DNA from: Acidiphilium sp. PA
GTDB lineage: Bacteria > Pseudomonadota > Alphaproteobacteria > Acetobacterales > Acetobacteraceae
Assembly (NCBI RefSeq): GCF_026191915.1
Contig: NZ_JAIMBY010000010.1
Coordinates: 62,001-126,000 of the forward strand
Direction of reading: 5' to 3'
DNA: 64,000 bases
In this document: positions 39,610 through 49,388 of the stretch, in pieces
How the letters are laid out: every line of letters begins with the position of its first letter
How positions within the stretch are numbered: position 1 is the stretch's first letter
Translations under genes and position numbers: made by a program
Notes under the pieces: generated by a model
Told to the model about the DNA's origin: nothing
The model's input: only the letters and a program-made list of their open reading frames with translations
Database searches by the model: none

Positions 39610-41070
39610 ATCACTTTGCCAAAACCGAAACCGGATGTGCTGGCGCGGCGCGATGCCGTGCATGAGGGATTGCGCGCGATCATGCAGGATCGTGGCGTGA
39701 TCACCGATCCCGCCAGGCTGAAGCCGTACGAGACGGACGGGTTATCGGCCTATCGGCAGATGCCGCTGGCGGTGGTGTTGCCTGAAACGACCGAGCAGGT
39801 GGCCGCGGTGCTGCGGTTCTGCCATCAGAACGGGGTGCGCGTGGTGCCGCGGGGCGCGGGCACATCGCTGGCCGGCGGGGCGTTGCCGCTCGAGGATGCC
39901 GTGGTGATCGGCATGATGCGGATGAACCGGATCGTCGAGGTGAATTATCGCGACCGGTATGCGGTGGTGCAGGCGGGTGTGACCAATCTGGGCATCACCA
40001 AGGCGGTCGAGGCGGATGGATTTTTTTATGCGCCCGATCCTTCGAGCCAGTTGGCCTGCATGATCGGCGGCAATATCGGCATGAATTCGGGGGGCGCGCA
40101 TTGTCTGAAATACGGCGTGACCGCGAACAACGTGCTCGGCATCAAGCTGGTGACGATCGAGGGCGAGATTCTCGAACTGGGCGGCACGCATCTGGATACC
40201 GCCGGCTATGACTGGCTGGGTATCGTGATCGGCAGCGAGGGGCAGCTCGGCATCGCGACCGAGATCACGGTGCGGATTTTGCGCGCGCCGGAGGGTACGC
40301 GCGCGATGCTGGCGGCGTTCGATGGCAACGAGGTTGCGGGTGCGTGTGTCGATGCGATCATCAGCTCGGGGATCATTCCGGTCGCGCTGGAATTCATGGA
40401 CCGGCCGGCGATCCATGCGTGCGAGGCGTTCGCCCATGCCGGCTATCCGCTCGATGCCGAGGCGATGCTGATCATCGAGGTCGAGGGATCGGTGGCCGAG
40501 CAGGATTGGCTGCTGGGGCAGATCAAGGAGATTTGCGCGCGGTTCAACCCGATCAGTCTGAAAGTGTCGCAATCGGCCGAGGAATCGGCCGCGATCTGGA
40601 AGGGGCGCAAGGGTGCGTTCGGCGCGGTGGGGCGGATTTCGCCGGATTACCTGTGCATGGACGGCACGATCCCGACCAGCACCTTGCCGCTGGTGCTGCG
40701 CCGGATCGGCGAGATGAGCGCGCAGTATGGCTTGCAGGTGGCGAATATTTTCCATGCCGGCGATGGCAATCTGCATCCGCTGATCATGTTCGATGCGAAC
40801 GACCCGACCAGCATGCACAAGGCCGAGGCGTTCGGTGCGGATGTGCTGCGCCTCTGCGTCGAGGTGGGCGGGTGCCTGACCGGCGAGCACGGGGTTGGGG
40901 TGGAAAAGCGGGATCTGATGAGCGTGCAGTTCACCGAAATCGAGCTGGAGGCGCAGCGGCGGGTGAAATCGGCGTTCGATCCGGAATGGTTGCTGAACAC
41001 CGCGAAGGTGTTTCCGTTGCAGGCCGGCACCGCATCGGCCGGGCCCGACGCGCTGCCGCACGCGGCGTGA
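39607..41070 (+). CDS. glcD: Glycolate oxidase subunit GlcD
   Basis: FAD-linked catalytic subunit of the membrane-associated glycolate dehydrogenase complex, 487 residues, TTG start with AGGGGAGA upstream. FAD-binding PCMH fold: VVPRGAGTSLAGGALP near residue 80, GGNIGMNSGGAHCLKYG, IGSEGQLGIATEITVR; C-terminal NIFHAGDGNLHPLI and the GGCLTGEHGVGVEKR motif. It converts glycolate to glyoxylate with GlcE and GlcF, which follow directly. Confidence 0.95.
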   Translation: MITLPKPKPDVLARRDAVHEGLRAIMQDRGVITDPARLKPYETDGLSAYRQMPLAVVLPETTEQVAAVLRFCHQNGVRVVPRGAGTSLAGGALPLEDAVVIGMMRMNRIVEVNYRDRYAVVQAGVTNLGITKAVEADGFFYAPDPSSQLACMIGGNIGMNSGGAHCLKYGVTANNVLGIKLVTIEGEILELGGTHLDTAGYDWLGIVIGSEGQLGIATEITVRILRAPEGTRAMLAAFDGNEVAGACVDAIISSGIIPVALEFMDRPAIHACEAFAHAGYPLDAEAMLIIEVEGSVAEQDWLLGQIKEICARFNPISLKVSQSAEESAAIWKGRKGAFGAVGRISPDYLCMDGTIPTSTLPLVLRRIGEMSAQYGLQVANIFHAGDGNLHPLIMFDANDPTSMHKAEAFGADVLRLCVEVGGCLTGEHGVGVEKRDLMSVQFTEIELEAQRRVKSAFDPEWLLNTAKVFPLQAGTASAGPDALPHAA

Positions 41071-41077
41071 GGCGGCC

Positions 41078-42256
41078 ATGATCGCGCCGGAAGACGAGGC
41101 GGGGTTCACCGCCGCGATCGATGCCGCGGTGGCCGACCGGGCGCCGCTGGCGATCGAGGGGCTGGGCAGCAAGACCGGTTTCCTGCGCGAGATGCAGACG
41201 GCGGAGACGCTGAGCACCCGCAACCATGCCGGGATTTCGCTCTATGCGCCGCAGGAGTTGATCATCAGCGCCCGCACCGGCACGACGCTCGCCGCCCTCG
41301 AGGCGAAACTGGCCGAGGGTGGGCAGCATCTGATTGCCGAGCCGCCGCATTACGCGTTTCTCGATGGGGCGGACCAGACGATCGGCGGCGTGGTCGCGGC
41401 CAATCTGTCCGGGCCGCGCCGGGTGGCCTGGGGGGCGATGCGCGATCATCTGATGGGGATGCGCGCGGTGACCGGCCGGGGCGAGGTGGTTCGTTCGGGC
41501 GGCCGGGTGTTGAAAAACGTCACCGGGCTTGATCTCTGCAAATTATTCGCCGGCTCCTACGGCACTTTGGGGGTGATGACCGAGGTGACGCTGAAGGTGC
41601 TGCCGAAGCCGCAGGCGACCGGGACGGTCGTGCTGTATGGGCTGACGCCGGAAGTGGCCTCGCGCGCGCTGGCGGTGGCTCTGGGATCGCCGTTTTCGGT
41701 CTCCGGGGCCGCGTTTCTGCCGCAGGAAGCCGCGATGGCGGTGGGATACGAGCGCGCCATCACGATCGCGCGGATCGAGGATTTTGCCGATTCGGTGACC
41801 TATCGGGTCGGCCAGCTCGGCGCACTGTGGGCGAAGTTCGGCACGGTCGAAACGCTGGAGACGGCGCAGAGCGTCGCGTTGTGGCGGGCGGTGCGCGATG
41901 CCGAGCCGCTGCCGATCCAGCCGGGCGATGCGGTGTGGCGGGTTTCGGTCCAGCCGTCGCGCGGTGCGGCGGTGCTCGACGCCGGACATGCCGCCGGGTT
42001 GTTCGGCTACCTCGATTGGGGCGGCGGGCTCGCCTTCCTGACCGGGCCGGCCACGCTGGCCGCGCACGAGGTGGTGGTGGGTGCGGCGCGGCGGGCCAAG
42101 GGCGATTGGTGGTTGCTGCGCGCACCGCCCGAACTGCGCCGGTCGATCGATGCGGTGCCGCGCGAGGCACCGGCGCTCGCGGCCATTCGCCAGCGGGTGG
42201 TCGCCTCGTTCGACCCGGCCGGCATTCTCAACCCTGGCCGCCTGTTCGCGGCCTGA
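41078..42256 (+). CDS. glcE: Glycolate oxidase subunit GlcE
   Basis: Second FAD-binding subunit, 392 residues, 7 bp after glcD. It has a reduced PCMH domain: GLGSKTGFLREMQTAE, ISARTGTTLAALEAKL, GGVVAANLSGPRRVAWGAMR, and KNVTGLDLCKLFAGSYGTLG. The C-terminus PAGILNPGRLFAA is typical. Confidence 0.94.
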   Translation: MIAPEDEAGFTAAIDAAVADRAPLAIEGLGSKTGFLREMQTAETLSTRNHAGISLYAPQELIISARTGTTLAALEAKLAEGGQHLIAEPPHYAFLDGADQTIGGVVAANLSGPRRVAWGAMRDHLMGMRAVTGRGEVVRSGGRVLKNVTGLDLCKLFAGSYGTLGVMTEVTLKVLPKPQATGTVVLYGLTPEVASRALAVALGSPFSVSGAAFLPQEAAMAVGYERAITIARIEDFADSVTYRVGQLGALWAKFGTVETLETAQSVALWRAVRDAEPLPIQPGDAVWRVSVQPSRGAAVLDAGHAAGLFGYLDWGGGLAFLTGPATLAAHEVVVGAARRAKGDWWLLRAPPELRRSIDAVPREAPALAAIRQRVVASFDPAGILNPGRLFAA

Positions 42257-42268
42257 AACCGGAATTCG

Positions 42269-43639
42269 ATGCAAACCAATTTCACGCTCGATCAACTGGC
42301 CGACCCGAACATCGCGGTCGCCGATAAAATCCTGCGCTCCTGCGTGCATTGCGGCTTCTGCACCGCGACCTGCCCGACCTTCGTGACCGTGGGCGACGAG
42401 GACGACAGCCCGCGCGGGCGGATTTATCTGATCAAGGACATGCTGGAAACCGGTGCGCCCGCGAGCACGCCGGTCGCGTTTCATCTCGATCGGTGCCTGT
42501 CGTGCCTGGCGTGCATGACCACCTGCCCTTCGGGCGTCGATTACATGCATCTGATCGACTATGCGCGCGTGCGGGTCGAGGAAACCTATGAGCGGCCGGC
42601 GCATGACCGCGCCCTGCGGGCCGTGCTGGCGGCGGTTCTGCCCTATCCGGCGCGGATGCGCGCGGCCTTGCGGGCGGCATCGCTCGGGCGGTCGGTGCGC
42701 GGGATGATCGGGACGCGTGGTATGCTCGGGCAGCGCCTGCGCGCCATGCTCGACCTCGCACCCGGTGCGGTGGCGGGGCGGAGTTCGACCGAGCGGCCCG
42801 GCGTGTTCAAGGCGGCGGGTACGCGGCGCGCGCGCGTGGCCTTGCTCGCCGGCTGCGCGCAGCAGGTGATCGACCCCGGGATTCACGACGCGACGATCCG
42901 GCTGCTGACGCGCATGGGGGTCGAGGTGGTGGTGGCGAAAGGGGCGGGGTGTTGCGGCGCGCTGACGCATCATCTGGGCAAGCACGACGCGGCGCTGGCC
43001 TTCGCGCGCGCCAATGTGGCGGCCTGGACCCGCGAGATCGGCGCCGGCGGGCTCGACGCGGTGGTGACCGATACCTCGGGCTGCGGCACGGTGTTGAAGG
43101 ATTACGGCTTCCTGCTGCGCGACACGCCGGAGTCCGCGGATGCGGCGCGGATCGCCGATCTGGCGGTCGATATCTCCGAATTGCTGATGCGGCTCGCGTA
43201 TCAGCCGAGCCTGACGCCGCCGCCGGGATTGGTGATCGCCTATCACGCCGCGTGTTCGTTGCAGCACGGGCAGCGGGTGACCGAGGCGCCCAAGGCGTTG
43301 CTGCGGCGGGCCGGATTCACGATGGTCGAGCCGCGCGATCCGCATCTGTGCTGCGGTTCGGCGGGGACGTATAATATTCTGCAACCCGAGATGGCCGGGC
43401 GGTTGCGCGCGCGCAAACTGGACACGATCGCGCCGCTGAAGCCCGATGCGATCGTGGGCGGCAATGTCGGCTGCCTTACCCAATTGTCCGGCACCGCCAT
43501 CCCGACGATCCACACCGTCGTCATGCTGGACTGGATGGCGGGCGGGCCGCGCCCGGACCGTCTGCCGAGCGATGCCGCAATCGCGGCGACGCGGCCGGCG
43601 GCCGCGCTGGCGCAGGACCCCGAGGCGACCTGGTCCTGA
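42269..43639 (+). CDS. glcF: Glycolate oxidase iron-sulfur subunit GlcF
   Basis: Iron-sulfur electron-transfer subunit, 456 residues. Two 4Fe-4S motifs near the N-terminus: CVHCGFCTATCP and CLSCLACMTTCP. Two cysteine-rich CCG domains follow (KGAGCCGALTHH and DPHLCCGSAGTYNILQ). It completes glcDEF and passes electrons to the quinone pool. Confidence 0.95.
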   Translation: MQTNFTLDQLADPNIAVADKILRSCVHCGFCTATCPTFVTVGDEDDSPRGRIYLIKDMLETGAPASTPVAFHLDRCLSCLACMTTCPSGVDYMHLIDYARVRVEETYERPAHDRALRAVLAAVLPYPARMRAALRAASLGRSVRGMIGTRGMLGQRLRAMLDLAPGAVAGRSSTERPGVFKAAGTRRARVALLAGCAQQVIDPGIHDATIRLLTRMGVEVVVAKGAGCCGALTHHLGKHDAALAFARANVAAWTREIGAGGLDAVVTDTSGCGTVLKDYGFLLRDTPESADAARIADLAVDISELLMRLAYQPSLTPPPGLVIAYHAACSLQHGQRVTEAPKALLRRAGFTMVEPRDPHLCCGSAGTYNILQPEMAGRLRARKLDTIAPLKPDAIVGGNVGCLTQLSGTAIPTIHTVVMLDWMAGGPRPDRLPSDAAIAATRPAAALAQDPEATWS

Positions 43640-43703
43640 CGGATGTGTTGCTGAAACCCGATCTGTTTTAGATTCCTTAAGATCTCGCCGCTAGATTGTT
43701 CCC

Positions 43704-45599
43704 ATGATTGGGAGAACGATCACCGCCGGTGGCCGCGAACCGGGGGCTCCCGGGCGTTGGCATAGGGCCTGGCTCTATGGGTTGATCGCGCTGGCCGGTG
43801 CGGTGATGGCAACGGTTGCGAGCAGCCGGAATGTGCCCGCGGTGCTACGGGGCGGGTTGATCGATCCCGATAGTTTCATGCGGCTGGTGCGGATCGAACA
43901 GGGACTCCGGTCAGGGCATCTGGTAAACATGGTGCAGCGGGATGAGTCCGGCGCGCCCCTGCTGATCGAATGGTCACGCCTGTTCGATGCGATGATCGTG
44001 GCCCTCGCGGCACCGCTGGCAGAGTGGCTCGGCTGGCACCGCGCGTTGCTGATCGCCGGTGTGGCGACCGGGCCGCTCTCGGCCGGGTGGCTGAGTGCTG
44101 CGCTCGCTTTTGCCGTGGCACCGATCACCGGGGAATACGGCCGGCGCCGCCAGGGGCGCGGCTGGCTGTGGATCGTGCCGCTGGTCGGCCCGCTGCTGCC
44201 GGGCATTCGCGGCTTCGCATCCTTCGGGGTGATCCATTATCACATCGCGCAGCTCGCCGCCGTCGCGGCCACGGCGGGGTTCGCACTGCGCACCGGCATC
44301 GCCCCACCTGGAGATGGCAGGCCGGCGGCGTGGTTGAGCGGCATCGCGGGCGGTTTCGCCTTGTGGCTGATGCCGGAGACCATGCCCTTCGTGCTGCTCT
44401 CCTTCGTGGCACTCGGCTATGTGTGGCTGTTCCGGCCGATCGGGGACGACATATGCGCGCTCGGCCTTGGCTTTGCCGGAACGCTGCTGCTGGCGCTGCT
44501 GATCGATCCGCCGCACGGCGGGATTCTGACGATCGAGATCGATCGGTTGTCGATCGTGTATGCGGCGCTCGGCGGGGCGGTTGCCGCCGCAGGGATCGGT
44601 CTGGCCGCACTCGATCGGGTGTTGCCGGTCGGGGCGCGGCGCGGCGGGGCGGGTATGACCGCTGCGCTGGCCGGTTTCGGGCTCTGGCTCGCGGTGTTTC
44701 CCCGCGTCGCGCTGGGGCCGTACGCGCTGATTCCGCCGCGGGACATGGCGGTATTTTTTGGCCATATGTCAGAAACCCAGCCGGTACACGCCTTCGGCGA
44801 AGCGGCGATGCTGCTGGGGCCGGGTGGGCTCGCACTGCTCTACGGCACCCACCGCGCCTGGCGCGCGTGGCCGGACCGGATGGTCAGCGGCCTGTGGCTG
44901 GTGGTCTGTACCGGCACCGCGCTGAGCCTGGCGCTCACCGCGCGTTTCGTGATCTTTCAACAATATCCCGCAGGCTTCGCCGCCGCCCTGCTGCCCGTGG
45001 CGCTGTGCGAGGTCTCGTCCCGCTGGGCGGCCCAGCCGCGCCGGGCGGCGAGCGCGCGGATCGGCACGATCATGCTCGTTCTGCTCGCCCCCTACGCACC
45101 GAGTCTGGCCCGCGCCGCCACATCGCCCGCACCGGACAAATCACCCGCATGCCGGTTGCGCCACATCGCGCCGATGATGCGCGCCGCCGCCGGCGCCATC
45201 GTGCTGAGCCCGCCCGCCGATGTGCCGGAACTATTGTACCGAACGCGCATCATCGGCGTCGGTTCGCTGTATCAGCACGGGATCGATGGCTATCTGCGCG
45301 CCTGGCACGCCTGGCGCGCACCGGCCGCCGCGGGCGAATCCGCCGCGTTCGCCGCAAGCGGCGCCCGGTTCGTCCTGTTCTGCCCCGGTGGTCGGCATGA
45401 TCCGCTGGCCGATCATGCGCAAAAGGACGCCCTATGGTCGATGCTCAGCGCGCATCAGCCGCCGCCATGGCTGACACTTGTGGCAGACGACGGCCACAAC
45501 GGCTTCCGCCTGTATCGCGTCGAGGGGCCGCACCCGGGCGGTAGCGGGCGCCGGGCGCGGGCAGGCAAGGCTACGGGCGCTGCGATCCACCAGCCGTGA
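43704..45599 (+). CDS. Multi-pass membrane protein, STT3/GT-C-like
   Basis: A 631-residue integral membrane protein with about 12 helices and a C-terminal soluble domain. After the first helix it has DPDSFMRLVRIEQGL, reminiscent of the acidic DxD-type loop of STT3 and other GT-C glycosyltransferases, then MVQRDESGAPLLIEWSRLFD. The C-terminal region has SPPADVPELLYRTRIIGVGS. The family and lipid-linked substrate are not known. It sits 64 bp after glcF with no apparent functional link. Confidence 0.6.
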   Translation: MIGRTITAGGREPGAPGRWHRAWLYGLIALAGAVMATVASSRNVPAVLRGGLIDPDSFMRLVRIEQGLRSGHLVNMVQRDESGAPLLIEWSRLFDAMIVALAAPLAEWLGWHRALLIAGVATGPLSAGWLSAALAFAVAPITGEYGRRRQGRGWLWIVPLVGPLLPGIRGFASFGVIHYHIAQLAAVAATAGFALRTGIAPPGDGRPAAWLSGIAGGFALWLMPETMPFVLLSFVALGYVWLFRPIGDDICALGLGFAGTLLLALLIDPPHGGILTIEIDRLSIVYAALGGAVAAAGIGLAALDRVLPVGARRGGAGMTAALAGFGLWLAVFPRVALGPYALIPPRDMAVFFGHMSETQPVHAFGEAAMLLGPGGLALLYGTHRAWRAWPDRMVSGLWLVVCTGTALSLALTARFVIFQQYPAGFAAALLPVALCEVSSRWAAQPRRAASARIGTIMLVLLAPYAPSLARAATSPAPDKSPACRLRHIAPMMRAAAGAIVLSPPADVPELLYRTRIIGVGSLYQHGIDGYLRAWHAWRAPAAAGESAAFAASGARFVLFCPGGRHDPLADHAQKDALWSMLSAHQPPPWLTLVADDGHNGFRLYRVEGPHPGGSGRRARAGKATGAAIHQP

Positions 45600-45607
45600 A
45601 TCGGGTA

Positions 45608-46720
45608 TCAACCGGACTTGCCGGCTGCCCATGCTGTCAGGGCGTCGGCATCGCGTTCGCCGGCAATGGTCGCGGCGATGCCTTCGCCGATCAGCGGCCC
45701 GAGTTTGAAGCCGTGGCCGGAGCACGCGCTGCCGAGCCAGCCTCTGGCGCCTTCGCGGCGGACCAGAAAGCGTTCATCGGCCGTTACGGTATAAAAACAG
45801 GCCTTGCGCTCGAGGATGGTATAGGTGTCGAAATCGAGCCAGGCGCGGCGGGCCGCGGCGGTCAGGCGTTCCACGTCGGCATCGGTGCCGGTGCGGTCTT
45901 CATCGGGATCGCCCTGGCGGGTGAACTGGTGATCGCCGATTTTCAGCCGGGTTCCGGCGCGCGGCGGCAAGGTGTAGGTGCCGCTGTCCGGCCCGATGTC
46001 GATCAGCACCGGCGCCGCCTGCCACGCGCCGACCAGCGCCGGCGGCGGCGCCAGAAACATCACCGCCTGGCGCGACGGCACCGCAACGCCGATGGTGGAC
46101 GGGACCAACCGGTTCACCCAGGCACCGGCGGTGACCACCACCGCATCGCCCTGGGTGACGCCCCGCGCGGTCCGCACCGTGCCGGCTTGCAGATCGACCG
46201 ATTCCACCAGCGAATTCGGGTGCAGCACCACGCCGAGCCCGGCAATCAGCTTGACCATGTCGGTCAGAATACGGATCGGATAGAGCATCCCCGCGCCATC
46301 CGTCTGCACCACACGGGTGACACCCGCGGGATTGACCATCGGATACCGCGCCATCGCCGTATCGATCGAAATATCGGTGCAGGCCACACCCATCCGGCCC
46401 ATCGAGCGCCTGGTCGTCTCGTACCAGTCGCTCTCGCCGCGCATCAGATAAACCGCCGGCATCGCATCGTAATGGCAGACCCCCATGGCCTGCCACAACG
46501 CATTCCAGACCCGAAACGCCTCGGGCATCAGATACGCATAACCCTCCATATCGCCATACGCATGGCGAATGATCCGGTGCTCGTCATAGGACGAGGCCTT
46601 GGGATAGGGTAGCGCCCCCTGCTCGAACAACTCCACCGCAAACCCGCGCCGCACCAAGCCCCAGGCCGTGCTCAGCCCGGCAATGCCACCACCGACGACA
46701 AGAATTTTTCCCGCACTCAT
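45608..46720 (-). CDS. FAD-dependent amine oxidoreductase, monomeric sarcosine oxidase-like
   Basis: A 370-residue DAO-family flavoenzyme. Start ATG 46720 overlaps the next gene's stop (ATGA); the longer frame upstream lacks support. Rossmann motif ILVVGGGIAGLSTAW, SSYDEHRIIRHAYGDMEGY as in monomeric sarcosine/N-methyltryptophan oxidases, KACFYTVTADERF with C308 at the position of the covalent-FAD cysteine, and CSGHGFKLGPLIGE near the end. It probably demethylates an N-methyl amino acid such as sarcosine or dimethylglycine. Last gene of a five-gene minus-strand operon. Confidence 0.82.
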   Translation of the reverse strand: MSAGKILVVGGGIAGLSTAWGLVRRGFAVELFEQGALPYPKASSYDEHRIIRHAYGDMEGYAYLMPEAFRVWNALWQAMGVCHYDAMPAVYLMRGESDWYETTRRSMGRMGVACTDISIDTAMARYPMVNPAGVTRVVQTDGAGMLYPIRILTDMVKLIAGLGVVLHPNSLVESVDLQAGTVRTARGVTQGDAVVVTAGAWVNRLVPSTIGVAVPSRQAVMFLAPPPALVGAWQAAPVLIDIGPDSGTYTLPPRAGTRLKIGDHQFTRQGDPDEDRTGTDADVERLTAAARRAWLDFDTYTILERKACFYTVTADERFLVRREGARGWLGSACSGHGFKLGPLIGEGIAATIAGERDADALTAWAAGKSG

Positions 46721-47895
46721 GCCGGGACACTGGCTTGGTGTGTCGCCGGGGTGACCCAGCCCTGGATGCGCCGCCAATCCGGGTCCAGCCCGTCGAACCG
46801 CCGCAGCGACAATTTATCGATATCGGCGAACGAGCATCGTCCGTCGACCACCAGGTCCCGCAGCGCGTGACCGGTCGCGGGCGACAGGCCGAAGCCGACG
46901 CTCGACATGGTGGCGATGGTGACGTTGCCCGGGTTGGCGGGCCGGTCGAGCACGGGCCGGCCGTCCGGCGTGTTTTCGACAATCCCGGCCCAGGAGCGGA
47001 TCATCCTGGCATGGGCCGCCTTGGGCAGCATTTGCGCGATACGCAGCGCGATGTGCTGCAGCACGGGGGTCGAGGGCCGGGGCAGCGCGCCGTGCAGCGG
47101 CAATTCGTCCATCCACTCATGCCAGCCGCCGCCGTAGGCGAGATTGCCGCGCAGCGTCTGCCGCCCGTAGAGCCCGTTGCCGTCGACGCCGCCGCACGGC
47201 ATCAGCGGCAGCGCCTCGGTCACGATCATTTCCGCCCGCGCGGGGGCGACCGGCAGATCGATCCCGATGCCGCGCAGCAGCGTGCCCGATTGCGGCCCCG
47301 CCGCGACGATCAGCTGATCGCACCCGATCACGCCATTGCGCGTCCGCACGCCCACCGCACGGCCATGCGCCATTTCGATGCCGAGTGCCGGCGTATGCTG
47401 CATGATCCGCGCGCCGTGGTCCTGCGCCGCCCAGGCATAGGCCTGCACGGTGCGCTGCGGATTGGCCTGCCCGCCGGTGCGGATATGCACGCCGCCGATA
47501 TGCCGATCGCCCGCCAGCGGCACCGCATCGCGCACCTGCTGCGGATCGAGCAGGTCGGCCCGATAGCCGAGCCCGGCCAGAATCCCCTGCATGCGCTTGT
47601 AGCGCGCCATCTGCGCCTCGTTCATCGCGATCACGATGCGCTCCGGCCGGTGTTCGGTCGGGTAGCCGAGCAGCTCATCCATCAGCGGCCACAGGCGTTG
47701 TTCCTCGTGGAAGAGCGGGCTCTGGTAATGCGTCGCCCCGCCGCCGTTGCGGCTCGACGCCTCGTAGCCAATCACGCCCTTGTCGAGCACCAGCACATCC
47801 ACCCCGTCGCGCGCCAGCCACCACGCGGCGCTCAGCCCGGTGACACCCGCGCCGATGATGACGACCGCAGCGCCACTCTCCCGCGTGAGGTTCAT
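46717..47895 (-). CDS. FAD-dependent oxidoreductase (HcnC/DadA/SoxB-like)
   Basis: A 392-residue DAO-family flavoenzyme: VVIIGAGVTGLSAAWWLARD, ASSRNGGGATHYQSPLFHEE, and a C-terminal GFGLSPATGHALRDLVVDGR. It resembles beta subunits of D-hydroxyproline dehydrogenase, opine oxidase and HcnC, which pair with an alpha subunit like the next gene. It overlaps both neighbours by 4 bp, implying stoichiometric synthesis. In this context it could oxidise a methylated glycine; the substrate is not certain. Confidence 0.8.
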   Translation of the reverse strand: MNLTRESGAAVVIIGAGVTGLSAAWWLARDGVDVLVLDKGVIGYEASSRNGGGATHYQSPLFHEEQRLWPLMDELLGYPTEHRPERIVIAMNEAQMARYKRMQGILAGLGYRADLLDPQQVRDAVPLAGDRHIGGVHIRTGGQANPQRTVQAYAWAAQDHGARIMQHTPALGIEMAHGRAVGVRTRNGVIGCDQLIVAAGPQSGTLLRGIGIDLPVAPARAEMIVTEALPLMPCGGVDGNGLYGRQTLRGNLAYGGGWHEWMDELPLHGALPRPSTPVLQHIALRIAQMLPKAAHARMIRSWAGIVENTPDGRPVLDRPANPGNVTIATMSSVGFGLSPATGHALRDLVVDGRCSFADIDKLSLRRFDGLDPDWRRIQGWVTPATHQASVPA

Positions 47896-49385
47896 AGATG
47901 CATGTCTCCGGCGATATAGTCGGCCTCGCGCGGCGTGCCGATTTCATCGTAGGGCACCCATTGCGCGACGATGCCGAACCAGACATCCCAGCCGTCCCGC
48001 CCGGCTTCGTCATCGGGTGCCGCGAGGGCCGCGAGGCTCAGCGGGCGCACCGGCGCGCGAAACCCGGCGCGGTTGACGATGCCGATATCATCGCGCGCCC
48101 CGATCGCCAGCAGCATCGCCACCTGTTCGCGGCAGCGCCGCCCCTGGCATGGGCCCATCGAAACCCGGGTCAGGCGCTTCATCTGGTCGTGATCCGGCGG
48201 CCCATCGGCCAGCAGCCCGGCGAGGTCGCGCGCCGCCATCGCCTCCGATTCCGGGCCGAGATAGCGCGGCTGGTGCAGTGCGAACACATCACCGCGGGTG
48301 ACCTCCTCGCAGGTGCAGGCCAGCGCATCGTTGCCGCCGGTATCGAGCAGCGCGCGCATCCACGTCATGCGGTAATCGAGCCCGCCGGGCTCGGCCACGC
48401 CGGCGCAATCCCCCGCCACGCGGATCGCATCGATCGGGGTCTGGCCGGTTGCGTCGCACACCGGTACGTAACCGCCACGATCGCGGTCGAGCGTGATCGG
48501 GGCGCCCAGCGTATCGAGCAGTTCGATCTGCGGCACCAGGCCGAGTGCCAAGCATACCGTGTCGCACGCGATCCGTTCGACCGTGCCGCCCGCCACCGGG
48601 ATGATCCGCAGCGCCACCACGCCATCGACATTGGTCTCCGCCATCAACGGCACGGCGCCGCAGCGAATTGCCACCCCGCGCGCCGCGACTTCGGCCACCA
48701 GTTCGGCCGGCCCCTGCGGCGCATCGCACACTTCGATCAGGGCGGCGACCGTCAAACCCTTGTCGAGCGCGCGCAACGCGGTTTCCAGCGCGAGCCGGCC
48801 CGATCCCAGAATGCTCACCACGCGGCCGGCGAAGGCGTCGTAGCGGGTGAGCAGCGCGTGCAGCGCCTGCGCGCCGAGCACGCCCGGCTGGTCCGACCCC
48901 GCGAAAGACAGCACCAGATCCCGCGCACCGGTCGCGATCACCGCACGGCCGAAGCCGCACAGCCAGGACCGGTCTTCGGTCGCAAGCCCGGCCACCGCGC
49001 ACGGCAGCACCTGCAGGCCCGGCCCTGCGACCCACATGCCCCAGATGCTGGTATTGAGCGCCACCTCGATCCCGGCCTCGAACGCATCATCCAGCCCCGG
49101 CATGGCGCCGGCGATTTGTTCGATCATCCGGGCCTGGTTGCCGAGCGCCGGGGTCGCGCGGCCGCCGAACAGATAGGGCACATCGAGCCCGGCCATCGCC
49201 GCACTCACCGGATGCTCATCGACCAGCATGACCGAACGGCCCTCACCCGCGGCCGCCAGCGCGGCGGCGATGCCCGCAGGCCCGGCGCCGACCACCAGCA
49301 CATCGACGAATTGCGCCGGTCGCGGCAGCTTGCCCACCGCGGATTTCGGATCGACCGGATACGCCTGCCGCGTCACACCATCCAT
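47892..49385 (-). CDS. NAD/FAD oxidoreductase with BFD-type [2Fe-2S] domain (HcnB/OoxA-like)
   Basis: A 497-residue two-dinucleotide-binding flavoprotein: VLVVGAGPAGIAAALAAAG at about residue 30, a second nucleotide-binding region VSILGSGRLALETALRA, and a C-terminal BFD-like iron-sulfur domain with ACTCEEVTRGDV and MGPCQGRRCREQV giving the CxC...CxxxxC set. This is the alpha-subunit type of HcnBC, opine oxidase and hydroxyproline dehydrogenase complexes. The small ferredoxin HcnA subunit of such complexes is not in the window. It pairs with the gene at 46717. Confidence 0.83.
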   Translation of the reverse strand: MDGVTRQAYPVDPKSAVGKLPRPAQFVDVLVVGAGPAGIAAALAAAGEGRSVMLVDEHPVSAAMAGLDVPYLFGGRATPALGNQARMIEQIAGAMPGLDDAFEAGIEVALNTSIWGMWVAGPGLQVLPCAVAGLATEDRSWLCGFGRAVIATGARDLVLSFAGSDQPGVLGAQALHALLTRYDAFAGRVVSILGSGRLALETALRALDKGLTVAALIEVCDAPQGPAELVAEVAARGVAIRCGAVPLMAETNVDGVVALRIIPVAGGTVERIACDTVCLALGLVPQIELLDTLGAPITLDRDRGGYVPVCDATGQTPIDAIRVAGDCAGVAEPGGLDYRMTWMRALLDTGGNDALACTCEEVTRGDVFALHQPRYLGPESEAMAARDLAGLLADGPPDHDQMKRLTRVSMGPCQGRRCREQVAMLLAIGARDDIGIVNRAGFRAPVRPLSLAALAAPDDEAGRDGWDVWFGIVAQWVPYDEIGTPREADYIAGDMHL

Positions 49386-49388
49386 CGT

